DNA of 6,484 bases from positions 1 to 6,484 of the forward strand of contig JAOZMT010000126.1 in assembly GCA_029934175.1 (NCBI GenBank). The letters run 5' to 3'. The notes beneath the pieces are model-generated. The model saw only the letters and a program-made list of their open reading frames with translations. It made no database searches and had not been told where the DNA came from. A program made the position numbers and the translations under genes. Source of the DNA: Victivallales bacterium (lineage in GTDB: Bacteria; Verrucomicrobiota; Lentisphaeria; Victivallales; JAUVCU01). Below are positions 1 to 5,564 of the stretch, piece by piece; within the stretch, counting starts at the first letter, position 1, and each line of letters begins with the position of its first letter.

Positions 1-249
1 GGAATCATAATACAAAGTGTAAAGTAAAATTCTTCTTATATGAAACTAGCCTAGTTTAAAGAAAAATGTTGGAAAAGTTGGGGAAGAAAAATTAGATATT
101 TTTAAACAGAGTGCATAGTTCACAACACCCCAGGTATGCCCCCCCTGGATTGAAAGCAATTGATGTTCCAAATGCTAAAAATCCATTTGATATAATTATA
201 CAGAACTCACACCTTTATATTTGAGTGAATAATAGAAAAAAGCAAAAGT

Positions 250-324
250 AAATCCGTTTTGAGAAAAGGATTTTTGGATTAATGGATTTTGGATTATTGC
301 TTGAAAAATACAATCCAACAATCC
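250..324. repeat. Cluster of short direct and inverted repeats (GGATT motifs)
   Basis: AAATCCgTTTT (250-260) pairs with AAAAGGATTT (264-273) across a GAG loop, with one bulged G. GGATTTTTGGATTA (268-281) is followed 16 bases on by the near copy GGATTTTGGATTA (284-296). The first copy is also matched in inverted form, 12 of 14, by CAATCCAACAATCC (311-324), so alternative stems can form. On the minus strand the 250-273 stem is followed by T-rich sequence, so it could end transcripts from the oxidoreductase operon, about 170 bases after that stop codon. The function is inferred only. Confidence 0.45.
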
Positions 325-333
325 CCTTAAAAG

Positions 334-357
334 ATTGAATTAACTACAGAATTCAAT
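334..357. repeat. Perfect 8-bp inverted repeat, possible weak terminator
   Basis: ATTGAATT (334-341) and AATTCAAT (350-357) are perfect inverted copies around an 8-base spacer. On the plus strand the stem is followed by TTGGACTTTTTATTTT, giving a terminator-like layout, but the stem has only two G-C pairs and no gene is known upstream on that strand. Confidence 0.35.
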
Positions 358-445
358 TTGGACTTTTTATTTTATTAAGTGTGAGGGCTGATTATAATAA
401 TTAAAAGAATAATATTCACAAATTTTATAAAAAATAAAAAACCAT

Positions 446-1858
446 CTATATTCTAAACATAAAAGCACATATTTTCTTTAAGAAATTAGATTTCATATTT
501 TGCATCATCCACTCTTCAGAAACTCGTTTTGTTAAAAAACCCATTGTAGGGAAAGAATGCTGTAAAAACATTATATCATAAATCTTTATCTTTTTTTGAA
601 CAGCTAAAGCCCATTCATTTATCATTTCACCAGAACCTTCACCAACAATATAAATCCCATAAATTTTGCCTAATGGGCTTATGAATGCCTTTAGGAATCC
701 ATCTGTTATATTTTCTGCAATAGCAGCTCCATAATCTTCGTATTTTATTTTAATAGTCGTATATTTTTTTCCTTTAGCTTTTAATTCTTCTTCAGTCATT
801 CCAACGAATGAAAATTGTGGTTCTGTAAAAACAGTCCAAGGTACAACATAGTTTTTATAATTGAATTTAACAGGCCATATAGACATTGAGTTCATCAAAG
901 CTAACATACCTTGATGCATTGCTGCATGTGAAAACATTGCATAACCATTACAATCTCCACAAGCATAAATATTTGATTGCGAAGTTTGCAATTTTTTATT
1001 AACAACAATACCTTTTTGATTATATTTAACTTTTGCATTATCCAATTTTAACACATCAAAATCCATTTTTCTACCAAGTGCAAACAATATTTTATCCGCT
1101 TCCACAACACTACCTTGTTCAGATTCTAAAATAACTTTGCCTTTAGAGTTTGAGAACTTTTTCACTGTCGTTTCTCGTAATATTTTAATGCCTTCTTTCT
1201 CAAATTTATCTTCAATAACTTTTACACTTTCATCATCAAATTTACGCATTATTTTTTTCCCGCGTATAACTATAGTTACCTCCGTTCCAAGTCTAGAGAA
1301 AGCTTGAGCCATTTCAGATGCAATAGCCCCTCCACCCATAATAATCATAGATTGAGGAACTTCTTTTAATGAAAAAATATTTTCATTTGTTAAATAATCA
1401 ATATCATCTATTCCTACAAAATCAGGCACTAATGGTTTGGTTCCAGTGCAAATAAATATTCGTTTAGCTGTGACATTTTTACCATTAACTTTAACAGTCC
1501 GTTTATCTAGAAATTCTGCAGGTCCTTTAGCTAAAATCAAATCAGTCTTATCAAACATATTTAAAGTCTTTTTATCACTAATAAAATCTAAGTCTTTTTG
1601 TATTTTAGTAAAAGGATTATCAATATTTGGTAAAGAACTACCGCTCAATTCAAATTCTTTTAATTTATTAAAAACATTTCTTGTTTTAGCAATGCGTAAA
1701 ATAGCTTTACTAGGGATACACCCTACATTCATACATTCTCCACCAATTTTATGCTTTTCAATAGCACATACTTTAAGTCCCATATTTGAACTCATAATCG
1801 ACACAGCCATTCCAGCTGGTCCAAGTCCGATACAAATTAAATCATAATCATACTTCAT
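446..1858 (-). CDS. FAD-dependent pyridine nucleotide-disulfide oxidoreductase, lipoamide dehydrogenase/mercuric reductase type
   Basis: This 470-residue cytoplasmic flavoprotein belongs to class I pyridine nucleotide-disulfide oxidoreductases, which pass electrons from NAD(P)H through FAD to a redox-active cysteine pair. Visible motifs in order: FAD-binding GLGPAG (11-16), redox site GGECMNVGCIPSK with C42 and C47, NAD(P)-binding GGGAIASE (175-182), second FAD motif IYACGDCNG (297-305), and a dimerisation domain from about 340. The residue after the second NAD-domain strand is R199 rather than acidic, which may favour NADPH. The usual C-terminal HxHPTxxE is HSFPTMGF (434-441), so the catalytic His and Glu are Phe436 and Phe441. 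The last 15 residues are basic and hydrophobic. No pyruvate or 2-oxoglutarate dehydrogenase genes are nearby, so I do not call it lpd. AGGAAG lies nine bases before the ATG, and the upstream gene's stop is one base away, which indicates translational coupling. The family is sure; the substrate is unknown. Confidence 0.9.
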   Translation of the reverse strand: MKYDYDLICIGLGPAGMAVSIMSSNMGLKVCAIEKHKIGGECMNVGCIPSKAILRIAKTRNVFNKLKEFELSGSSLPNIDNPFTKIQKDLDFISDKKTLNMFDKTDLILAKGPAEFLDKRTVKVNGKNVTAKRIFICTGTKPLVPDFVGIDDIDYLTNENIFSLKEVPQSMIIMGGGAIASEMAQAFSRLGTEVTIVIRGKKIMRKFDDESVKVIEDKFEKEGIKILRETTVKKFSNSKGKVILESEQGSVVEADKILFALGRKMDFDVLKLDNAKVKYNQKGIVVNKKLQTSQSNIYACGDCNGYAMFSHAAMHQGMLALMNSMSIWPVKFNYKNYVVPWTVFTEPQFSFVGMTEEELKAKGKKYTTIKIKYEDYGAAIAENITDGFLKAFISPLGKIYGIYIVGEGSGEMINEWALAVQKKIKIYDIMFLQHSFPTMGFLTKRVSEEWMMQNMKSNFLKKICAFMFRI

Positions 1859-1859
1859 T

Positions 1860-2699
1860 TTATTTTTCTTCCTTTTGGGTTAATATTTGTTTTGCAAGTA
1901 ATATATTTTTTGCTTTAAGTAAACATAAATCTTCTTGATTGTTCTCTTGTTTTTCAAGAGATCTTGTTGGAGATATTTGAGGAAATGATACTACCTCTAT
2001 GTTAGGGATAACATCAATTATTAAATCTTTTTTTATAAATGAAGGTCTTAAAGGAACAGTCAAGTATCCATCATCAAGCTCTACTTTTAATAATTTAAAA
2101 GGAAAACCTGCCGTTTTTTCTCCAATAATTAACCTATTAAAATTTTTTGAGCAATAACCTGTGAAAATTTCTGCTGCTCCTTTTGTTTTCTTACTAACAA
2201 TTATAATCAAAGGCTTATCATCAAATTTATCTTTCAAAAGTTTATTTAAGACTAAAACATTATCATAATTAAAGCCCTGGGTTCTTCTTAAATCTATAAT
2301 ACCTGATTTAAGTTTAGGAGAATACATTTTTAATTCTTCAGATAATTTTTCTATAAACTCCTTTTTAAATGAATCTAAACGAATATATTTTATACTAGAT
2401 TTCAAAATATCAACTGTTTGAAAAGGTTCAGATTTATAAATTTCAATATTAGGTATATCTTCTTCTATACTATAAAAATTCAAATAACTATCAATATTTT
2501 TCAGAAAAGAATTAATAGCTATTTTTTTATTTTTTTCTGGGATACTATTAGAGATTAAGTGCTCTTTTTCTAAAACTCTAATAATTTGTGTCATTGAAGA
2601 CAATAAATTATTATTAGATTTTTTCTGTAAGTCATCAATTCCCCATAAATTTAAACTTGCGAACAGTGCAAAGCTGATAGTTGCATATTTTAATAACAT
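1860..2699 (-). CDS. Exported S41 peptidase-like protein lacking the catalytic residues
   Basis: This 279-residue protein has a signal-peptide-like N terminus (MLLK, then hydrophobic ATISFALFASLNLWG) and should act outside the cytoplasm. From about residue 104 it follows the S41 (C-terminal processing peptidase) core: YIRLDSF, GIIDLRRTQGF (133-143) in place of ILDLRxNxGG, IIIVSKKTKGAAEIF (165-179), GEKTAGFPF (193-201), and a closing VPLRP...IDVIPNIEV. The family's nucleophile motif SAxE reads GAAE here (Gly174), and the usual GKG lysine position is Phe199. It therefore looks like a pseudo-protease, perhaps a binding or scaffold protein. No PDZ domain is seen, and the protein is short for a CtpA-type enzyme. 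I chose ATG 2699 because GGAGG precedes it by four bases. The longer frame opens with TTG at 2750, which is the first part of a good -35 box. It is first in an operon with the oxidoreductase. Confidence 0.78.
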   Translation of the reverse strand: MLLKYATISFALFASLNLWGIDDLQKKSNNNLLSSMTQIIRVLEKEHLISNSIPEKNKKIAINSFLKNIDSYLNFYSIEEDIPNIEIYKSEPFQTVDILKSSIKYIRLDSFKKEFIEKLSEELKMYSPKLKSGIIDLRRTQGFNYDNVLVLNKLLKDKFDDKPLIIIVSKKTKGAAEIFTGYCSKNFNRLIIGEKTAGFPFKLLKVELDDGYLTVPLRPSFIKKDLIIDVIPNIEVVSFPQISPTRSLEKQENNQEDLCLLKAKNILLAKQILTQKEEK

Positions 2700-2722
2700 A
2701 ATTCCTCCATTGTTTATTATCA

Positions 2723-2750
2723 ATAATAATGCATAAATCGCAAAAGTCAA
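2723..2750 (-). promoter_or_regulatory. Sigma70-type promoter for the S41-like/oxidoreductase operon
   Basis: On the minus strand TTGACT (2750-2745) is followed after 16 bases by TATTAT (2728-2723), each one base from consensus. Transcription would begin near 2716, giving a short leader that holds GGAGG and then ATG 2699. This also argues against the upstream TTG start at 2750. Confidence 0.65.
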
Positions 2751-2790
2751 GATTTTTCATAACTAATAAAGATAATTTTAATTAATTTTA

Positions 2791-2839
2791 TTGATTTTTT
2801 GTAAAAATATGATATATTTATAACATATTTTACTAAAAT
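2791..2839 (+). promoter_or_regulatory. Sigma70-type promoter and small dyad before the aminotransferase gene
   Basis: TTGATT (2791-2796) and TATATT (2813-2818), 16 bases apart, make a plausible promoter reading away from the divergent operon. ATTTTA-C-TAAAAT (2827-2839) is a perfect short dyad just past the expected start of transcription and could be an operator. In such AT-rich DNA it could equally be chance. Confidence 0.45.
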
Positions 2840-2861
2840 TATAAATAACAAAGGATAAAAA

Positions 2862-4028
2862 ATGAATTCAAATAGTTTTATGGGAAACCTACAACCATCA
2901 GTTACTTTAGCAATTACATCAAAAGCCAAAGCAATGAAAGCTGCAGGAGAAGATATTATAAGTATGTCAGCTGGAGAGCCAGATTTTGATACACCACAAT
3001 ATATTAAAGATGCAGCTATTGAAGCCTTAAATAGAGGTGAAACAAAGTATACCCCTGCAAGTGGAATGCCATCTCTTAAAAAAGCAATTGCAGAGAAATT
3101 TATAAAAGAAAATAATGTTAAAACAACTCCTGAGCAAATTATTATTGCTCCAGGTGCAAAGTTTAGTGTATTTACAGGAGTTGCGGCTTTATGTGGTCCT
3201 GGAGATGAAGTTATTATTCCAACTCCTTATTGGGTTAGTTATCCTGAAATGGTTACAACTACTGGAGCAAAATCTGTCATGGTAAAATGCACTGCTGAAA
3301 ACAATTATGAAATAACGCCAGAGGCCTTGGAAAATGCTATCACAGAGAATACAAAACTTCTTATTTTAAATTCTCCAAGTAATCCTACTGGTGCTGTTTA
3401 TAGAAAGGCATCGTTAGAAGCAATTGCACAAATCGCAATAAAACATAATATTATGGTTCTATCTGATGAGATTTATGAAAAATTAGTTTATGATGACAAT
3501 GCTCCTCATATCAGTATAGCTTCATTATCTGATGAAATAAATAATTTAACAATCACAGTAAATGGTTTAAGTAAAGCTTATGCTATGACAGGCTGGCGTT
3601 TAGGTTATTTAACAGCTCCATTATGGTTAAGTAAAAAGATAGGAGCATTGCAAAGTCATACGACTTCAAACCCTACAACTTTTGCACAGTTTGGAGGATT
3701 AGCAGCAATAGAAGGTGACAGTCAACCTGTTGAAGATATGCGCTTAGCATTTGCTAAAAGAAGAGAATTAATTTACAAACTTGTATCAAATATTCCTGGA
3801 GTAAAAACTATTGAACCAAAAGGAGCATTTTATATTTTCTTTGATATTTCTTCTTATGGCTTATCTTCAAATGATTTTTGTTCACAACTTTTAGAAAAAG
3901 AAAAAGTTGCTGTTATACCAGGAATTGCCTTTGCTGAAGATAAATGTATAAGAATGTCTTATGCATGTAGTGAAGATAATATAAAAGAAGCAGTTTCAAG
4001 ATTAGAAAACTTTTGTAAAAGTTTATAA
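2862..4028 (+). CDS. aspC: Class I PLP-dependent aspartate aminotransferase
   Basis: This 388-residue cytoplasmic enzyme is predicted to transfer the amino group between aspartate (or related amino acids) and 2-oxoglutarate using pyridoxal phosphate. Full family length and all expected motifs are present: SAGEPDFDTP (36-45), YTPASGMPSLKKAI (63-76), PTPYWVSYP with Trp124, NSPSNPTG with Asn174, LSDEIYEKLVYD with Asp202 and Tyr205, NGLSKAYAMTGWR with the PLP-binding Lys238 and Arg246, GAFYIFFD, and IRMSY with substrate-carboxylate Arg364. It resembles the bacterial Thermus AspC/Bacillus AspB type rather than E. coli AspC, and a side activity on prephenate or aromatic substrates cannot be excluded. 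AAGGA sits six bases before the ATG. It is divergent from the flavoprotein operon and may be cotranscribed with the kinase gene downstream. Confidence 0.94.
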   Translation: MNSNSFMGNLQPSVTLAITSKAKAMKAAGEDIISMSAGEPDFDTPQYIKDAAIEALNRGETKYTPASGMPSLKKAIAEKFIKENNVKTTPEQIIIAPGAKFSVFTGVAALCGPGDEVIIPTPYWVSYPEMVTTTGAKSVMVKCTAENNYEITPEALENAITENTKLLILNSPSNPTGAVYRKASLEAIAQIAIKHNIMVLSDEIYEKLVYDDNAPHISIASLSDEINNLTITVNGLSKAYAMTGWRLGYLTAPLWLSKKIGALQSHTTSNPTTFAQFGGLAAIEGDSQPVEDMRLAFAKRRELIYKLVSNIPGVKTIEPKGAFYIFFDISSYGLSSNDFCSQLLEKEKVAVIPGIAFAEDKCIRMSYACSEDNIKEAVSRLENFCKSL

Positions 4029-4029
4029 A

Positions 4030-4114
4030 TCACACAATATCCTGTAGTATATTTCAAGTGTGAAGAAGAGAAATTTTAAACATAAAAAGACTCTTCTAAA
4101 CGCTTGAAGTATAC
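4030..4114 (+). repeat. Long imperfect hairpin between the aminotransferase and kinase genes, with an alternative stem
   Basis: Two 24-base arms (4047-4070 and 4091-4114) are inverted copies. In RNA, 22 of 24 positions pair, two of them as G-U, with one 2x2 internal loop (4062-4063 against 4098-4099). The loop is 20 AT-rich bases. No T-run follows, so it is not a standard terminator. TCACAC (4030-4035) can instead pair with GTGTGA (4058-4063) inside the left arm, so the two structures exclude each other, as in an attenuator. The right arm contains TTG 4104, an unlikely start codon for the kinase frame. Possible roles are RNA processing, mRNA 3'-end protection or control of the kinase gene. 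Confidence 0.75.
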
Positions 4115-4124
4115 ATTTTATAAA

Positions 4125-4832
4125 ATGAATGTAACTTTATCTAAAACAAAAAATGGAACATCTATGTTAAATAGAGAATACCAATTTGATTTTAGTGAAT
4201 TTACAGACTATCCAAATACCTACTTTGAAAATTCTTTAATCTTAAAAGATTCTAACACAACAAAAGCTGCTATTATTAATATACAAAATAAAAAATATTT
4301 TTTAAAAAAGTATAATAATAAAGGTATAAAGTTTACATTAAGATATTTATTTAGAAGAGCAAGGGCTTTTAAAGCATTCGCTAATGCATTTGCTCTTAAT
4401 TCTTTAAATATTCCTACTCCACAGCCAATCTTAGCTATTGAACATAAAAAACATCTAAAATTAAAAGAAGCTTTTTTATTAACTAATATTGTCGAAGATA
4501 TAGTTCCTACGCTAGAGTTCTATAAACTCTGTTGCAATGATTCTAAATTATTAAAATCGTTTATTTCTACAATCTCAGATTACTTACACCTTATGCATGA
4601 CAATGGAATTTTACATGGAGATTTTAAATTAACAAATATATATATTCAGTATAAAAACAACAAATACGAATACGGATTATGGGACTTAGATTCTCTATGC
4701 AAATATAAAAAAACTATTTCACAAAAAAACAAAGAGAAGGATAAAGCAAGATTAGTGCGATCTTTTTATGATATTGCTAGAAATAATAATTTACCAGATA
4801 TATCAAATGAAATCACAACAATTAAAGTTTAA
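4125..4832 (+). CDS. Lipopolysaccharide (core/Kdo) kinase family protein
   Basis: This protein of about 235 residues has a compact kinase-like fold of the WaaP/KdoK group, which phosphorylates inner-core sugars of lipopolysaccharide at the cytoplasmic side of the inner membrane using ATP. Counting from ATG 4125, it shows the N-lobe lysine region KKYFLKKYNNKG (56-67), a basic helix LRYLFRRARAFK, NIPTPQPI (95-102), the catalytic loop LHGDFKLTN (163-171) with Asp166 and Asn171, and the metal-binding strand LWDLDS (185-190) in place of DFG. There is no signal peptide or membrane segment. The start is uncertain. The frame opens at TTG 4104 inside the hairpin arm, ATG 4125 has no Shine-Dalgarno sequence, and ATG 4164 (222 residues) has a weak GGA six bases upstream. 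The exact sugar substrate cannot be read from sequence. No other LPS genes are in view. Confidence 0.78.
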   Translation: MNVTLSKTKNGTSMLNREYQFDFSEFTDYPNTYFENSLILKDSNTTKAAIINIQNKKYFLKKYNNKGIKFTLRYLFRRARAFKAFANAFALNSLNIPTPQPILAIEHKKHLKLKEAFLLTNIVEDIVPTLEFYKLCCNDSKLLKSFISTISDYLHLMHDNGILHGDFKLTNIYIQYKNNKYEYGLWDLDSLCKYKKTISQKNKEKDKARLVRSFYDIARNNNLPDISNEITTIKV

Positions 4833-4847
4833 AAAGACTTAAGTAGG

Positions 4848-4917
4848 GGGATATATTCAGGCGTTGTTCTTTACATAGGCGATTGCCAAAAAATAATATA
4901 CCCATTCTAATTTTTTT
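4848..4917 (+). terminator. Structured terminator-like region after the kinase gene
   Basis: GGG (4848-4850), a bulged A and TATATT (4852-4857) pair with AATATACCC (4895-4903), closing a 37-base loop that contains its own GGC-GATT-GCC mini-stem. Seven T follow at 4911-4917. The position 15 bases after the kinase stop and the T-run suit an intrinsic terminator, although the long loop is unusual. The kinase frame also stays open past its stop from 4833 to TAA at about 4910, with no evidence that it is translated. Confidence 0.45.
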
Positions 4918-4924
4918 AATTTAA

Positions 4925-4961
4925 ATGAAAAATTATATATTTTTTATGAAAAAATTATACT
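4925..4961. repeat. Short direct repeat in AT-rich spacer
   Basis: ATGAAAAATTATATA (4925-4939) recurs as ATGAAAAAATTATACT (4946-4961). The spacer from 4918 to about 5017 is otherwise featureless A/T sequence with no gene. Confidence 0.4.
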
Positions 4962-5017
4962 AAAAAGCATTTATTTTAAATTTTTAAGCAAATAATCTTA
5001 AATATAAGTGTTAAAAT

Positions 5018-5045
5018 TTGAATTTTCATTTATATGTGGCATAAT
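5018..5045 (+). promoter_or_regulatory. Promoter with extended -10 before the small HTH gene
   Basis: TTGAAT (5018-5023) and CATAAT (5040-5045) are 16 bases apart. TGG directly before the -10 gives the extended TGnCATAAT form. Transcription would start near 5052. The -10 box lies inside the left arm of the dyad at 5028-5100, so a protein bound there would block this promoter. Confidence 0.5.
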
Positions 5046-5100
5046 ATAGAAAAATTAATAATTTAAAAATAGGATTTTCTATACTATGCCACATTCAAAT
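5028..5100. repeat. Long inverted repeat over the promoter and start codon of the small HTH gene
   Basis: The core arms 5034-5053 and 5075-5094 match at 19 of 20 positions; the single mismatch is 5044 against 5084. After a 2-base gap, four further pairs (5028-5031 with 5097-5100) extend each arm. The spacer is 21 AT-rich bases. The left arm carries GTGGCATAATATAG with the -10 box, and the right arm carries the ATG at 5086. The predicted transcript would begin near the inner end of the left arm, so the dyad more likely acts as DNA, for instance as a paired operator, than as an RNA hairpin. Transposon-end remnants are another explanation. Confidence 0.75.
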
Positions 5101-5373
5101 ATTACTTCTTTTGATCTCTTTTTATTCTCAGAAACAGAACCAGTATTACAATTTACAGATATGTTATCTAAAACAAAATGTAGTTCTAGAACATTACGAC
5201 GAAAGATAAAAACTTTAGGGATAATAACTTCATATAATGCAAATTCAAAATTCTATACTTTGCCTAAATTTGCAAAATTTGATAGTTATGGATTATGGGA
5301 AAATAAAGAGATTTGTTTTTCTCTATATGGATCTTTCAAAAACCAGCAATTCTCGGTGAAGGACAAAGTATGA
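5086..5373 (+). pseudogene. Small winged-helix/HTH-like protein, probably a truncated gene
   Basis: The frame encodes 95 residues. Residues 20-60 look like a DNA-binding helix-turn-helix with wing: FTDMLSKTKCSSRTLRRKIK, then TLGIITSYNANSKFYTLP. This runs into KFAKFDSYGLWENKEICFSLYGSFK. I recall the pattern RT-RxLxxLGxxTSYxxxxxYYTL-xxxRFDxxGLW--xxxFSxxGS from longer uncharacterised HTH proteins of roughly 200 residues or more in several bacterial phyla. Here the frame stops within a few codons of the GSF segment, after QFSVKDKV, so the C-terminal part seems lost. AGGA lies 11 bases before the ATG, a long spacing. It could instead be a complete short regulator of its own dyad. Its stop overlaps the next ATG by ATGA. 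Confidence 0.5.
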
Positions 5374-5459
5374 AATATAATCGAAAATATAATTATATTT
5401 TTAATATTTCTTCAAAAAAAACCTTTTTTTTAATGCAAAGCATTATTTATTTAAAGTAA
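5370..5459 (+). CDS. Possible 29-residue ORF overlapping the HTH gene stop
   Basis: ATG 5370 overlaps the preceding TGA as ATGA and has AAGGA six bases upstream, the best ribosome site in this stretch. The product begins MKYNRKYNYIF and ends MQSIIYLK, and it is basic and hydrophobic. It matches nothing I know. It could be a coupled small protein or simply what follows a truncation. A small TAATGC-AAA-GCATTA hairpin (5431-5445) with T-rich sequence after it falls near its end and might act as a weak terminator. Confidence 0.22.
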   Translation: MKYNRKYNYIFNISSKKTFFLMQSIIYLK

Positions 5460-5527
5460 AGTGAAAATAATAATAATTTTATAAATATAATTGAGAATTT
5501 ATTATATTTCAAGAAAATCAAGACACA

Positions 5528-5533
5528 AGGAGG
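5528..5533 (+). other. Orphan AGGAGG
   Basis: A perfect Shine-Dalgarno hexamer faces right, but no ATG follows at a useful distance. The nearest candidate starts (ATT or TTG near 5540) meet TAG at 5567-5569, at the MITE edge. It could be the remains of a gene start. Confidence 0.3.
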
Positions 5534-5564
5534 CAGAGCATTTTGATAAAAATACTTTTTAATG

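Larger units (their letters stand above)
1..445. other. Gene-poor region with a GC-rich island and short hairpins
   Basis: No convincing gene is visible here. The region lies downstream of the minus-strand oxidoreductase and runs to the left edge. Positions 111-150 are much richer in G and C than their surroundings and contain seven consecutive C (139-145) with CCAGG/CCTGG arms at 130-134 and 144-148. A plus-strand frame from ATG 66 is broken by TAG at 93-95 and then stays open to TGA at 222-224. It reads through a protein-like stretch including RYAPPGLKAIDVPNAKNPFD, but I recognise no family. It may be the decayed end of a gene, or chance. The rest is AT-rich with the small inverted repeats listed separately. 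Confidence 0.5.

Noticed and set aside
1437..1847. Plus-strand open frame of 136 codons
   Set aside because: It lies fully antisense to the FAD- and redox-domain coding of the oxidoreductase, has no ribosome site, and its composition fits a shadow frame.
2700..2750. Longer N terminus for the S41-like protein from TTG 2750
   Set aside because: The TTG is part of a TTGACT -35 box, and GGAGG sits before ATG 2699, which also gives a proper signal peptide.
2747..2929. Minus-strand open frame of 60 codons over the aminotransferase start
   Set aside because: It is antisense to the conserved N terminus of the aminotransferase and covers its promoter. The hydrophobic reading results from A/T-rich intergenic DNA.
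4047..4114. The long hairpin as a MITE or ordinary terminator
   Set aside because: There is no clear target duplication at its edges and no T-run after it. Genome-wide copies would be needed to revive the MITE idea.
4833..4910. Kinase readthrough extension past TAA 4830-4832
   Set aside because: The 25 codons look mildly protein-like, but the kinase motifs are already complete and the same bases form a terminator-like fold.
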